From: Chenopodium formosanum
Lineage: Eukaryota; Streptophyta; Magnoliopsida; Caryophyllales; Amaranthaceae
DNA length: 64,000 nucleotides
Reading direction: 5' to 3'
Assembly: GCA_024500155.1 (NCBI GenBank)
Contig: CM044862.1
Coordinates: 42,976,001-43,040,000, forward strand
The position numbers and the translations under genes are program-made. Within the stretch, counting starts at the first letter, position 1; the number at the start of each line of letters is the position of its first letter. Positions 1-11,260 of the stretch are shown in pieces. A model generated the notes under the pieces. The model saw only the letters and a program-made list of their open reading frames with translations. It ran no database searches and was not told the DNA's origin.

Positions 1-440
1 CCGTCGAATGGCAGCGGCACAGAAGTGAACACCAGTCATGTGATGAGACTGAAGTCTGTAGGGGTGACCATCATCTCGCCCCAGGGAAAATGGAAGGTGT
101 TGGTGGTGTCCCAGAAGAACTCCACCAAAGCGCGCACTACGTGATGACCTCCGCTGGAGGCGACCATAGCCTCGGAGGTCTTGAATAGAATAACTAGCCC
201 GCAGGACTCCCATAGGAGTCTCGTCTCAAGGTCCCTAACGATGTGCATCCTGTACAAATCGCCTAGACCATCACAGCCAGAGTCGTGATATCGTGTCCTC
301 TCAGGCTCGGTTCCCCGTCTCACCCTCTCAAAAATATGGTGGGCAGGTGCAAAGAACAAAGTCTGCTGGTCCCACTCCGGGAGCCGACCAAGAAAAGTGG
401 ACGGCGTGGCGTTGTCCTCTACGGGTCATGCTCCCGTCTA
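1..440 (-). pseudogene. Plant-mobile-domain-like antisense gene, N-terminal fragment (element G)
   Basis: The minus strand encodes the start of a plant mobile domain (PMD, MAIN-like) protein and runs off the left edge. Recognisable blocks are RALVEFFWDTTNTFHF, the GEM motif in WGEMMVTPTDFSLIT and, beyond a stop, PLPFDG; PMD proteins share this order of a [RK]ALVExW block, a TFHxxxGEM block and a GxPLP block. A TGA at 36-38 interrupts the frame where the family has Gly. The reading frame is open upstream to about 440. An ATG in another frame near 482 begins MARQRGSGSW and is quickly terminated. PMD genes occur as host genes and as passengers of transposons. Here the fragment lies upstream of an Ogre-like 3' LTR in antisense orientation, as element D's DUF7745-like gene does, so I assign it to element G. 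Function in the element is unknown. Confidence 0.6.
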
Positions 441-1117
441 GTGCTTCAAGACCATGAACCTGAGCCTCGTTGTCTAGCCATGCTACATTGTGCAGAATCA
501 TCATAAATTAAGGTTCTATAGTATCTAAGGTTCGCCTAGCCGCATGATACTATGTTCGCAAAAACAGAGTACGTAGTACTAAAACAGAGAACAAATTCAA
601 ATTGAGCATGACAATATTTTTTCAGCAATCAAACAATTTCTTGCAACACTATAGTGATTATTGTGACAAATTAAACAAGAATTGCTAGAAAAACATCAAG
701 AACAAACCACATTGTTCTTCACGACCTTAAGAGGTCCAACAATGGCAGATTGCTCATTTCTTCACCAAATTGAGTCAAACAAATCTCAAATTACTCCCAA
801 GGCAATATATAAACATAAACAAGCAATTTCATGGCATAAAACTTTATAAACAAAGCAAATTGAGCATCATAGAATTCAAATTTTCATAAAATTCGTGAAT
901 AAACATGCCAAGAATTCATAAAAACCGGTGTGAGTTTGAGGAAAACTTACATAGATCGGGAAAATAGATGAAAAGAGCTTTGATTTGCAACAAATTTGAG
1001 CGAATTCGGTTAAGGAACAAGTGAGCAATGAGCAATTGAAGCTTTCGGTTTCCTCGAGTAGCTTTTGCGACGAACAGAGCCAGGAAATGAACCGAAAACG
1101 AGAATTTAAAGAGAATC

Positions 1118-1240
1118 TCGTGCTGGCGCCAGCCCTTAGGCATTGACATCACCATTTGGGTTTGGCGCCTGGCGCCAACATCAGCGCCTGGCGCTAATGC
1201 TAATAGGCTGGCGCTGATGATTTTTCAGCGACGCCAAAGC
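1118..1240. repeat. GGCGCC/GGCGCT-rich island (element G internal)
   Basis: About ten copies of the palindromic core GGCGCC or its variants GGCGCT/AGCGCC are packed into 120 bp, typically as TGGCGCCTGGCGCCA. Similar islands occur at 8925-9055, 52080-52200, 53825-53940, 54570-54680 and 62200-62325, all inside the Ogre-like D/G family and absent from the other elements. The islands translate to short W-R-L-A-P/G-A-rich peptides in some frames, which I regard as an artefact of the repeat. Confidence 0.75.
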
Positions 1241-1423
1241 ACCCAGCCACTTGTTGGGGTTGTGATAGCCTTCTGCAACATATTTTTGGGTTCCTTGGTA
1301 CGCCGGTTAGCCCCTCTAAGCAATTTGATATGATTAAGTAATCGGCTTGATTACGTAAAGTGATCGACCTGATAAGAGATCGTCTCACTTAGCTTAAAGC
1401 GCCTAAGCATTGGCTCATTAGCA

Positions 1424-1530
1424 AAAGGCACCGACATATAGGTTCAAGAGCAAAAGGCACCGACATATAGGTTCAAGAGCAAAGGGCACCGACATACAGG
1501 TTCAAAGCAAAAGAACGTCGACGTACAGGC
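1424..1530. repeat. 29-bp tandem repeat, about four copies
   Basis: The core CACCGACATA starts at 1429, 1458 and 1487, with a diverged fourth copy at about 1516 (CGTCGACGTA), giving a 29-bp period. It belongs to the non-coding 3' region of element G. Confidence 0.8.
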
Positions 1531-1609
1531 ATAGCGGAGGCAAAGTTCAGGCGAAATTTTAAAGATCGACAGGCGTGGATCTTCGGTAATTTCCTTTGGA
1601 AAATTATCG

Positions 1610-1835
1610 TATCAATGCAACTGAAGATTGTTTCGAGAGAAATAATCTTCGATGATATTCCCTTGGACGCGGAATATTATCAATGCGGATGAGGATTGTT
1701 TCTAGATATATAATCTTCGATGATATTCCCTTGGACGCGGAATATTATCAATGCGGACGAGGATTGTTTCGAGAGAAATAATCTTCGATGATATTCCCTT
1801 GGACGTAGAATATTATCATTGCGGAGAGGATAGTT
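1610..1835. repeat. 68-bp tandem repeat, three to four copies
   Basis: The core AATCTTCGATGATATTCCC recurs at 1644, 1712 and 1780 (68-bp period), followed each time by a TTGGACG(C/T) block and AATATTATCA. A partial copy precedes the array. Element E has comparable arrays in the same position relative to its 3' LTR. Confidence 0.85.
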
Positions 1836-1923
1836 TCAAGCGAAGCAATCTTCTAATTTGGAAGCAGTTACAGGCGTAACGGTTTTCAAGCGGGATGACA
1901 TTCTCTAGCTTGCAGGAGGTCAT

Positions 1924-2381
1924 TGTTTCGGGGTTTTTTGTACGTACCCAAATGGAGGATATGTACGTCCCTCGGGAGACAGATCCGCAATGCAACACTC
2001 GAACGGCCCGATCACCTGCAAAACAACGGACCCCGGGGGGCCGGAGGTCCGCCTCCGACGATCAAGTTAGTGATTGATATAATGTATTTTTAGAGAGAGA
2101 AAATAGAGAAGGGAGAGTGATTATGGGGGGCATGGCCCTTGGAGAATGAATTAACCCCCTTTGAACTGATGTGAAGATCAGTATTTATAGAGCATTGGGA
2201 TATGTGCCTTTTAGGTCATTTAACCTAAAAGGCTCTAGGTTTATGGGCTTAGAGCCCATTATCACTCTTCTATCATTGAGTGACACGTGTCATGCTCTAA
2301 TTGGCTCATAGAGAGCTGAGCTTGCGGACACGTGTCGCGGTGGCATTGGTCCACATATAGAGGGTAATTTTACTCCAAACA
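1924..2381 (-). repeat. 3' LTR of element C
   Basis: 458 bp, near-identical to 7669-8126. On the minus strand it starts TGTTTGGAGT and ends CGAAACA. A TATA box (minus TATAAAT, about 2183-2189) and two GACACGTGTC palindromes (2282-2291, 2327-2336) are visible. Confidence 0.95.
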
Positions 2382-2400
2382 TTAGCCCCTCGGAAGGGGT
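2382..2400 (-). promoter_or_regulatory. Polypurine tract of element C
   Basis: Minus-strand reading CCGAGGGGCTAA directly precedes the TG of the 3' LTR. Elements B (GTGAGGGGCAAA), F (GTGAGGGGCAAA) and A (GCGAGGGGAAAA) have the same GAGGGG-type tract in the same place. Confidence 0.8.
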
Positions 2401-2469
2401 AATTTCTCTTTCAAGAGGAATTGCTCCTTTCGAAATCAAGGCTTTGCCGCTTGTTCAAAAGCTCTTTGG

Positions 2470-2600
2470 TCGGCATGTGTCTAGGTCAATAAAAGAGAGA
2501 TTTGATTAACTTGGAAAATTTGATACCTTATATGGTATGACATTTTCTAAGTTAATCAATCATAATAATGATTGCCGCTTGAACTAGACAGATGACGACT
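2470..2600. other. Conserved three-stem hairpin (element C copy)
   Basis: Three nested inverted repeats: 2479-2489 with 2579-2589 (10 of 11 pairs), 2504-2519 with 2542-2557 (15 of 16 pairs), and 2523-2527 with 2534-2538 (ATACC/GGTAT). Homologous structures lie at 14393-14525, 27769-27898 and 51330-51457. The outer stem here has a different sequence from A and B yet still pairs, which argues for selection on structure rather than sequence. Function unknown. Confidence 0.75.
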
Positions 2601-2879
2601 TTCATTTCTTTATGCCCCACTATGGTAGGATATTTTCGAGACATTTGATATCTCATAAGGCAGGAGGCGAATGGCCGCCTAGAAAGTTTTGTAATTATAC
2701 TTTCAATGTCCTTTTACCCCATTGGGAGGACTTGTATAATTTCTGAAGGTAATCTAGGTAAGAACTTCGGCCGGTCACCTACTGATGTCTTTTAGACATT
2801 CGGTTCCCGAAAACTTAGTCGTTCTTTAGATTACCCAGGTCAGACGACTATGAGTTGACCAATTAGGTCGTTCAGTCTT

Positions 2880-3905
2880 TGCCGTCTGCATGTGTTCGTA
2901 GAGCAATGTGCCACTCAAATGGGAGATGCTTCTCCTCGACGAATTCGCCCGAATGGACGTCGCCGGTTATCTGACTCATGTTGGAGCAGACGGCCTTACT
3001 CATGTTTGAGCAGACAAATTTATAGAAAACAGATAACCATCCGGCCATTAGCCTCATGTCTTTTTAAGACGGTTTGTATAGCCACTAAGTTTTTAGCTTA
3101 GTTTATTATCCGGCCATTGGCCTCGATAGCCTCTAATCATGAAACAGTAGCCGTTTTCCATTTGTACTAGAACAATTGGAAAACTCTATGCTTTTTAGAT
3201 TTCACTTTCGATTAAAACAAACGACTGCGAGTGCTGCCTTAGCATTCGGTAGGGCCGCTTGATGTTTTAGTAGAGCAATGTGCCACCCAAATGGGAGATG
3301 CTTCTCCTCGACGAATTTGCCCAAATGGACGTCGCCGGTTATCTGACTCATGTTGGAGCAGACTGTGGCCGTCGGCCTCTAATAATAATAATAATATCCG
3401 GCCATTGGCCTCACGTCACTTGGACGTTAGTTTAGCTGCTAAGTTTTAAACTTAGTTTATCATCCGGCCATTGGCCTCGATAGCCTCTAATCATGAAACA
3501 GTAGCCGTTTTCCATTTGTACTAGAACAATTGGAAAACTCTATGCTTTTTAGATTTCACTTTCGATTAAAACAAACGACTGCGAGTGCTGCCTTAGCATT
3601 CGGTAGGGCCGCTTGATGTTTTAGTAGAGCAATGTACCACCCAAATGGGAGATGCTTCTCCTCGACGAATTCGCCCAAATGGACGTCGCCGGTTATCTGA
3701 CTCATGTTGGAGCAGACGGTCATACTCATGTTGGAGCAGACTGTGACCGTCGGCCTCTAATAATAATAATAATATCCGGCCATTGGCCTCACGTCACTTG
3801 GACGTTAGTTTAGCTGCTAAGTTTTAAACTTAGTTTATCATCCGGCCATTGGCCTCACGTCACTTGGACGTTTGTTTTAGCTACTAAGTTTTTAACTTAG
3901 TTTAT
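2880..3905. repeat. About 355-bp tandem repeat, three copies (element C)
   Basis: The landmark GAGCAATGT(G/A)CCAC occurs at 2901, 3273 and 3627 (spacing 372 and 354). CCTCGATAGCCTCTAATC occurs at 3121 and 3472. Single-copy relatives are at 28130-28290 in B and, inverted, at 13640-13960 in A, so C has amplified a spacer that is single in its relatives. An (AAT)n run follows at about 3928-3955. Confidence 0.85.
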
Positions 3906-4229
3906 TTAATTAATGAATCAATATTCAATAATAATAATAATAATAATAATATTCAAATAAGCTTTAACCGTCTTACTTGAAGGACCATGAAAGGCAGGTT
4001 GCCGAGCTTAACCGAATACGAAGGTTGCTTGACATTTATGCCGCTTGACCATAATACTCCCAAAGAGTCGATCTCACAAATATACATGCGGCTTCTTACA
4101 TATACATGCGGCTTCTCATGCTCACATCGGTGAGAGTAAGATACATACTCTTGAGGTGATGTTGCTCCACTTATATGAGAGAGCAGCTTCACATTTAAAC
4201 ATGCGGCTCCACGCCACTTAAGTGAACTT

Positions 4230-7200
4230 GCAGCTCATAATAATGCTCCTAGCCGACTGGACTCCTTAAGGTGAGTCGGCGTATTTTCTGCCTGGAGCAT
4301 ATGCGATGACAGCCGGATTTGGAGTTGCTTTAAATGCTTAAAAATCGGAGCCGGAGATATCGCAAGCTCATTATTGTAGTGCCATGTGGCATTTCTCGCT
4401 TGTCCTGAACTTAATTTGCCGCCTGTGCTAGTTTATACACTCTTGAACACAAGTTCTCGAAGGTTAGCCAACTTTGGGATGTCAAGAAACTGATCTTGAA
4501 AAACAAGCTTTGATCACTGACTATACAGACAGCTCTTTATACCGTACGCATATTGCTATAATAATGATGCACAAAGCACCCGGATTTAATTGAGGCAGCC
4601 ACGCAACCGGCTTTGAAGATGAAAAAAGCAGCCCCACGGTCGGGCTTGATGAACAACAAAATATCCCTAAACCGGGATTGATTGAAGAGCAACACAACCC
4701 CTTAGCAGCCCGACATTAAAAATGTTTGAGCACAGCCGGCTTTGATGGAGACACAAAGCAGGCATGGCAGCCGGCTTTGAGCTTGAACAAAGCAGCTATG
4801 GCAGCCGGCTTTGAGATTGAGTATGAACCAAGCAGCCCACATCCGGTTGAATTAATGAGAGAAGCATCCATGCAGCCGGCTTGAGAGTGCACGAAGCAGC
4901 CCTTACAGCCGCCTTGATTGTGATCACCAGCCGTCACCTTTTATAGTGGTAACCAGCTGCTTTAATACGAGTCGGCATTTTTGCCGCTTGGATTGGAGCA
5001 ACTTAAGCTGGCTGTGTGCTTCAATTGAGAATAGTACATGGGGTAGCAATATATACAGACGACATTTTTGCCACACACCCCTTGCCACTTGTACCGCACT
5101 TGAATTATTAATTGAATTACTAATGTTTATGATAGTATCAATCATAATGCCGCCTAACTTGATGCCGCTTGCTAAGAACTTGCAACCAGCTTTCTTGTTA
5201 GCCAACCGTGGTGGGGTTTAGCTTATTCTTATCATCAAAATAAAAGAAAAGGCTTTTATAATGATAATGTAACTCATGCGGCACCTTTTTGCTCTCATGC
5301 AAATTATAATGTCAGCTAGCTCATACCAAACCACTTGGCACTTGCGTGTTTGTATGCAAGGTGGCTTGCTGTCAATACTAATACATACAAGTCAACATGC
5401 GGCTCTTGTAAATTATTTGGAAATATACTTGCCTTTTTTCCACCAAAGTTGTATATACATAGAAAAAAGGTAGATCAGTTAGGTAGGCGGCTTTCCCACT
5501 TTCTTCTTCCTTTAATAGAGATTGAATAATGATAATGATGAGCAAACAGCCGCATTTGTTGATGAACAAAGACCCATGCGTCCCTCCAATTAAAGGAATA
5601 TTGGAGTAGCTTGATATTGATATGATAAATTTATCATAATAATTATCTCCTTATATAATCATAATAATGATATGATAAGAAGTATAAAGCTTACAAGCTT
5701 TACCGCACGCATCCACTTTGACTTAGTGATGAATATAGCTGCCACACAGCCGGCTTTGAGGTTGATTAAGGCAACAATGGCAGCCGGTGTCGAGGTAGAA
5801 CAGGAGGCAAAGCTGCCGCACTAAATTGTGGCAGATAGCAGCCCTACAACCGGCCTTAATTTTGGGAGCAAAGCTGCCCGGGCCCATGCCGCCTGCAATA
5901 CGATTGTTGGACTATGGCTGCCACTTGAACTAGGTTACAATCGAGCTCTTACTAGTTCTCCTCGCAGGCGTTTCTCCAAGAGTATAATCATGCGCAACCC
6001 GGCTAACACCATAAATAATGGTAACCGGCTGCTATAATGAGTCGGCATATTCGCCGCTTGGATTTGCAAAGTTGCTTCCTCACATTGACCCGGCGAATAA
6101 TTACCGCTTGCATATGTGAAGTTGAAATCTTGCTGGTTGTGTAGCATACATGACCAGTTGTATATACTTGTGTATAATACCAGCTAACACATGGGGAGAG
6201 TATGCTAGCTAGCTGCTTGAGAATGAATAAGAAGGCGCTTGGCTTATTTCATTCGGCTGCCGCCTCACCCACTTTGCTCACTGTCAAAATTAGAGTGAAA
6301 ATATGACCATAAACGAGTGAGAATATGACCAAAGACAGCCCCTACATTGAGAGGGCTGGTATGCCGCCTATATAGTTCGATGAGCCAAAGCTTGCATAGC
6401 CACAGCCGTAAATATACTTGAGTAATATGTAATTGTCGTTTTGCACCCTCAAATGCAGCTTTGCCGTCTCAAGGAAACTTCAAGCAATTGAGGTTCTTCA
6501 ATGATGATACAACCGGTAATGAGAGCCGACTCACTACCTTTGCTCACCCTCAAATTTTTGAGTAAAAGTATGAATATAGACAGCCCCTACATCCGGCTTT
6601 ATTGACGAGGAAAGCTGCCCATACAGCCGGCTTTGATTGAGGAACAAAGATGCCCCTCAGCCGGGCTTGGTTGAGGCAAGAAGCAGATCATCATCTGGGC
6701 TTAATAAGCCAATGACATAGCCGGTTTTAATGCAGAACAAAGCAGCCGTTTGACAATCGTATCACTGAGTCTGTAGCTTTGTTTGGCTTAGTTGTCGTTT
6801 GACTAAGCTCATAATATATATATATATATATATTTTAAACATCATAACAATGATGAATATAGTAGCATTGCAGCCACCTCCTTTTTCTTAATTAGGATGC
6901 TTCCTAATTAAGAGATAAGCTTACTACAGCGAGTATTTATTCATGCCGCTTGAGTAGAGCTTAAACTTGCTCTTACCTTTATAATTATAAAAGTAAGACT
7001 TTAATAAGTAATATGAAAATAAAATTGTGGTTTGGTGGGCATGTACTCATGCGGCACATGAGAATGCCGTTTGGCAGCTTACTTGAGTGTAAAAAGATTG
7101 CCACTTGTATTTATACAAGTTGCGGCTTCCTCATCATTCATGGATAATGAAGGAGGATTGTTCAGGTTTTGCCGCATGCATTTGATAGTACTATAATGAA

Positions 7201-7560
7201 GGAGGATTGTTCAGGTTTAATTAAAAAACCTTTACTCTTTTATTTATCTTTTTTACAATAGATAAATAAGCTTGTTCCATTAGTTGTCAAAACTAGTGGA
7301 ATCTATAGATAGAGTAGAATGCCGGCTGTATGCATCCGGCTGCGTAGCATGCGGCCAACTCATTAAATGAGTTGGTTTAAAATAGTGGAGTTGGCCAATT
7401 TAGCCGTCTCACCCCTAATGTACCATCCTCCAACTTAGATCAAATGGCATTGCCTTTTAATCATCCATTAAGAGAATAAAAGATGCATGATTTAGTCTGA
7501 CAAGCCTTCTTGACCGTCTGACTCTTGGCATTCGGCCTCATGACGCCTGCTGTACTTGAC
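4230..7560. repeat. Degenerate short hairpin repeats (element C interior)
   Basis: Dozens of 40-70-bp units follow the pattern CAGCCGGCTTTGA, a spacer of about 10 bases, then GAACAAAGCAGCC; clear ones are at 4609-4650, 4733-4780, 4810-4860, 5750-5800 and 6590-6750. GGCTTTG and CAAAGC pair, so each unit is a small inverted repeat. TGCCGCTTG and ATGCGGC also recur throughout. Short reading frames here are not conserved and I do not call genes. An (AT)n run lies at about 6809-6832. Confidence 0.65.
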
Positions 7561-7648
7561 ATCCGGCCTCATGACGCCTGCTGCCTCCCGAAAGAGGCTC
7601 CCCTCTTGAGTCGGTGATCCACAACCGTTATGCCATTACTGATGTGTC

Positions 7649-7668
7649 TCCCCACAGACGGCGCCAAA
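7649..7668 (-). other. Primer-binding site of element C
   Basis: On the minus strand TTTGGCGCCGTCTGTGGGGA directly follows the CA of the 5' LTR. Element B has the same sequence after its 5' LTR (31185-31204). TGG pairs with a tRNA CCA end; I have not identified the tRNA. Confidence 0.85.
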
Positions 7669-8126
7669 TGTTTCGGGGTTTTTTGTACGTACCCAAATGG
7701 AGGATATGTACCTCCCTCGGGAGACAGATCCGCAATGCAACACTCGAACGGCCCGATCACCTGCAAAACAACGGACCCCGGGGGGCCGGAGGTCCGCCTC
7801 CGACGATCAAGTTAGTGATTGATATAATGTATTTTTAGAGAGAGAAAATAGAGAAGGGAGAGTGATTGTGGGGGGCATGGCCCTTGGAGAATGAATTAAC
7901 CCCATTTGAACTGATGTGAAGATCAGTATTTATAGAGCATTGGGATATGTGCCTTTTAGGTCATTTAACCTAAAAGGCTCTAGGTTTATGGGCTTAGAGC
8001 CCATTATCACTCTTCTATCATTGAGTGACACGTGTCATGCTCTAATTGGCTCATAGAGAGCTGAGCTTGCGGACACGTGTCGCGGTGGCATTGGTCCACA
8101 TATAGAGGGTAATTTTACTCCAAACA
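7669..8126 (-). repeat. 5' LTR of element C
   Basis: 458 bp, mate of 1924-2381 with three visible substitutions, so the insertion is recent compared with the others here. It is followed by the target-site duplication GTCAT at 8127-8131. A minus-strand TATA box lies at about 7928-7934. Confidence 0.95.
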
Positions 8127-8351
8127 GTCATCAAGATAATCGGTTACTTTCAGAGACGTGTGCTCGACGGTGCAAGATACGCGTTTCTTAACTCTTTTAT
8201 CTTTTTAACTAATGCTAGTTTTGCAGGTATCGGCGTTATAAGATTGATTAAGGATCGCAGAACGTTCTGAATCATTCTCCGTCCCTATCGATACTTTGAC
8301 TTTTGTTTTCGAAACTTATGTTTCTCCAAACTCAGTCAAAGTGGGGGCTTC
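8127..8351 (+). mobile_element. Element G, end of internal region and polypurine tract
   Basis: This 225-bp piece matches the end of element E's interior (41930-42115), including TCATTCTCCGTCCCTATCGA and the tract CAAAGTGGGGGCTTC at 8337-8351 that immediately precedes the LTR start TGTAGACACC. It is therefore the 3' end of G's interior, separated from 1-1923 by element C. Confidence 0.85.
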
Positions 8352-10440
8352 TGTAGACACCTATTTGTGTCTCCCCAAAACCAAACCCGGTGATGAGTAC
8401 CTTTCACGTCGAATCATAATCGAATGAAACGAAAGTGTGGAAAGGTCTAGTGTTGCGGAAAGTTTTTATTTCTTTTCTCCTCTCTCTGTTTTTGAAAACT
8501 TTATTTTAAGAAAACAGCCAATCCAGTTTGGTTGGTCCATGATATGGGTCGAATAATAGTGTTTTTGGATGGGTTTGCAAAGACCTTTCCAACGATATAT
8601 TATAAGCCCAATTCCGATGAATATTGAGGAAGTTATGGCCAATTTACTAAACTAGGCCCGGTTTGAGCTTTATGTACGGCCCAATGATCTAGGGGAGGGC
8701 CTAATATGATTTATCATTCCTAATGTAATTAAGAATGGTTTTGGTCTTCTAGAATCTTCTAGAAGGTTCTTTTCATTCCTAATTCAATTAGCATTGATAA
8801 GTTTACTTTGTTGACTTTTCAGAGTTTTAATCAAGATCAAATAGCATTTTCGAAGAAATTATATTATTTTATCTTCCAGTACGGGAAATTTATCAGATTT
8901 TCGAAAACACGTTGAATTCCAGTTTGGCGTCCAACCCCATGTCTTGGCGCCTGGAACCAGGCTTGGCGCCAGACGCTACCCATTGGCGCTTGGCGCTTGG
9001 CGCTAGCTACCAGTTCCTAGTGCCAGCTAGCCAGGGTTGGCGCCAATCCTGTTTTGCGATCGTCAGACTCTGTTTTGTTAAATTATCTGTTTTGGTTGAT
9101 TTTCTCTATAAATATCATATCAAAACTCCGTTTTCATTCACCAATTCTCTTCATTCATCTACAATCATTCATCATCTACATCTTTCATTCATCAATTCTC
9201 AACAAATATTAATTCTTTAGCATTCTTTGATTTCTTCAATTCTTTCTTACTTTTTCATACAAAATTCCGTATTCACAAGATCTAGAAACACCTAGCCATA
9301 TTCGAAGTTGCCTTCGCCCTAGACGTGAAAGGTTTTAATTTCTGAGGGTTTGGTCCCAAATCTCTCTTTCAATTATTTAATTTAATTGTTTGATTATTAT
9401 TTTCCTTGAAGTTACTAACGTGTGTATTTTGTTATTAGAAAGAGGTACGAGGCATCAAAGTAAGTACTTTAATCGATTTATTGATATTATGATGTAGAAA
9501 TCATTTTTATATTGTTATTATGATATTCCTAGTATCATTTCTAGGGTATTTTTAATATTAAATATGATTGTTATGATGCTTCCTATGTTCTTCTTAATAT
9601 TTATTCATGTTAGTATCATGTTAGGGTTAAAGATTTGATTTTTATTGCTTAGTGACATGCTAGGGTTTGTTATTAATCTTGTTAGTATCATGCCTAGGAT
9701 CTTGCTATTTTTATTATGCTTTAATATTAACATGAATATGATTATGATTATAATTGTTATAATGATTATGAATATTATTATTTTGATGATTATTTTATTT
9801 ATGATAATTGTTTCAATTATTATTAATATGATGATTATTTTCTTTTATGATTATTATCATGATTATTTCAATTATAATTTATTTTTATGATGATGATATT
9901 CGTTATTATGTTGTTTGATGCTTATTATTTATTGCTTGATCACACATTTTATACATGTTAAAGGGAATTGATACTTGTCATCACGCTTAATAAGATGATT
10001 AATAATCTTGTTTAGGGTTAATTGTGATTATAATTCAAGTGATCGCCAATAATAGTTTATTTGTGCATTAAATTCAACCAACATAAATTAAATAAGTTTA
10101 GGGTTAACCTATTGATTGTATGTTAGTCAGAAAGCGCACATGAATACGAGCAGAATAAAGTAGAGGCCTATTATTAGGGCAGGTTCAATCTCTTTTAGGT
10201 TGGATTTGTACCATCATCCCCGAACCCTTATTTGGTTCATGACCTTATGGAGTTGACGATCTCTTGGATCGTCAAGGGGTGTAACCTTCATCCTATGAAC
10301 GGTTTACAAGTTCCTTAAAAACTTTTTGGCGACTCTTTTGCTCTATCTTCTTCTCTTTTGCCCGCCATCGTACTTTAGTGTATGATTACAGTGGGGTTCA
10401 AGCTAGTGGGATTTTTAAAGGCTTGAAATTATTCCCTACA
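8352..10440 (+). repeat. 3' LTR of element G (2089 bp)
   Basis: Starts TGTAGACACC and ends CCCTACA. It is closely similar along its length to the 5' LTR of element D (51531-53516). It contains a GGCGCC island (8925-9055) just upstream of a TATA box (TATAAAT, 9107-9113). At 10441 the sequence switches abruptly to element A's reverse transcriptase, so the LTR end is the insertion border. A GACGC duplication (10441-10445) is predicted left of the window. Reading frames inside it (for example 9645-9890) are low-complexity AT sequence, not genes. Confidence 0.9.
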
Positions 10441-11260
10441 GACGCCAAGTTCATTCAGTTGTGCAATTTCCCTGAGTGGGTAGCTAACATTGTGTTAGTA
10501 AAGAAGCCGAATGGAACTTGGCGGATGTGTGTCGACTACACAGACCTCAACAAGGCATGTCAAAGGATAGTTATCCATTGCCTAAGATCGACAGTCTGGT
10601 CGATTCAACAGCCGGACATGCCCTGATGAGTTTTATGGACGCCTATATAGGTTTCCATCAGATCCCCCTGTGGAAAAAAGATCAAGAAAAGACGGCATTC
10701 GTCACTGATCAAGGGTTAATCTGTTCTACGGTGATGCCGTTTGGTTTGAAGAATGCGCCTGCTACTTTCCAACGAATGATTAATACGGTATTCATTAATC
10801 AAATCGAAAGGAATGTAGAGGCGTACATTGATGACATGATAGTCAAATCCAAACAACAGGTGGATCACCTTGATGATCTCCGAGAAACGTTCGCCACACT
10901 CAGGCGGCACAAGGTCATGCTAAACCCAAAAAAGTGTGTCTTTGGCGTTGAGTCTGGGAAGTTTCTCGGATTTTTTATTGACCAAAGGGGGATAGAGGCC
11001 AACCCTGAGAAAATACAGGCGGTAATTGACATGCAGTCGCCCCGTACTGTGAAGGAAGTGCAAAAGCTAACAGGTTGACTAACGGCCTTGGGGAGATTCC
11101 TCAGTCGGTCAGGCAACAAGTGTCTCTACTTCTTCCAGGCAATAAAAAAGAAGACCAACTTTGAATGGGGGGATGATGCAGAGGCGGCCTTTCAAAAGCT
11201 GAAAACTCATCTGCACTCTTTGCCAAGGCTTGTTAGCCCTTTGCCCAAAGAGAAGCTCTT
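10441..11260 (+). pseudogene. Reverse transcriptase, element A (5'-truncated, frameshifted)
   Basis: Ty3/gypsy RT core: KFIQLCNFPEWVANIVLVKK, CVDYTDLNKAC, FMDAYIGFHQIPL, VMPFGLKNAPATFQRM, the intact catalytic YIDDMIVKS and LNPKKCVFGVESGKFLGF. The first codons are missing because element G inserted immediately before the Asp-Ala-Lys at 10441. A one-base deletion at about 10560 shifts the frame, and a TGA at 11076-11078 interrupts the thumb region, so the enzyme cannot be made from this copy. The TGA replaces the Arg codon expected in the family, consistent with a CpG to TpG change. RT copies element RNA into cDNA in cytoplasmic particles. Confidence 0.93.

Larger units (their letters stand above)
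1..1923 (+). mobile_element. Element G, left visible part (3' internal region of an Ogre-like Ty3/gypsy element)
   Basis: This stretch continues at 8127 after the insertion of element C. The join is shown by C's 5-bp duplication GTCAT (1919-1923 and 8127-8131). It holds an antisense PMD gene fragment (1-440), about 650 bp of AT-rich sequence without a supportable ORF (480-1110, possibly the antisense promoter/5' UTR), a GGCGCC-rich island and two short tandem arrays. The same order of antisense gene, tandem arrays, polypurine tract and 3' LTR is expected at the end of an Ogre/Tat element. Confidence 0.65.
1924..8126 (-). mobile_element. Element C: complete non-autonomous LTR retrotransposon (Tat-related), inserted in element G
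   Basis: Two 458-bp LTRs (1924-2381 and 7669-8126) begin TG and end CA on either strand, differ at only three positions by eye, and are flanked by the 5-bp duplication GTCAT. A primer-binding site next to the right LTR and a purine tract next to the left LTR put the element on the minus strand. The 5.3-kb interior has no gag, protease, RT or integrase reading frame. It is built from a conserved hairpin, a 350-bp tandem array and thousands of bases of degenerate short hairpin repeats. LTR ends, PBS, paired G-boxes and the hairpin tie it to elements A, B and F, which presumably share the helper machinery. Confidence 0.9.

Noticed and set aside
8912..9220. 102-codon frame rich in W-R-L-A-P
   Set aside because: It is the translation of a GGCGCC island inside an LTR; similar peptides at 53746-54013 and 62201-62443 have the same origin.
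9645..9890. 81-codon frame of Ile/Met/Asn
   Set aside because: Low-complexity AT sequence in the 3' LTR of G; the equivalent part of D's LTR does not keep it.
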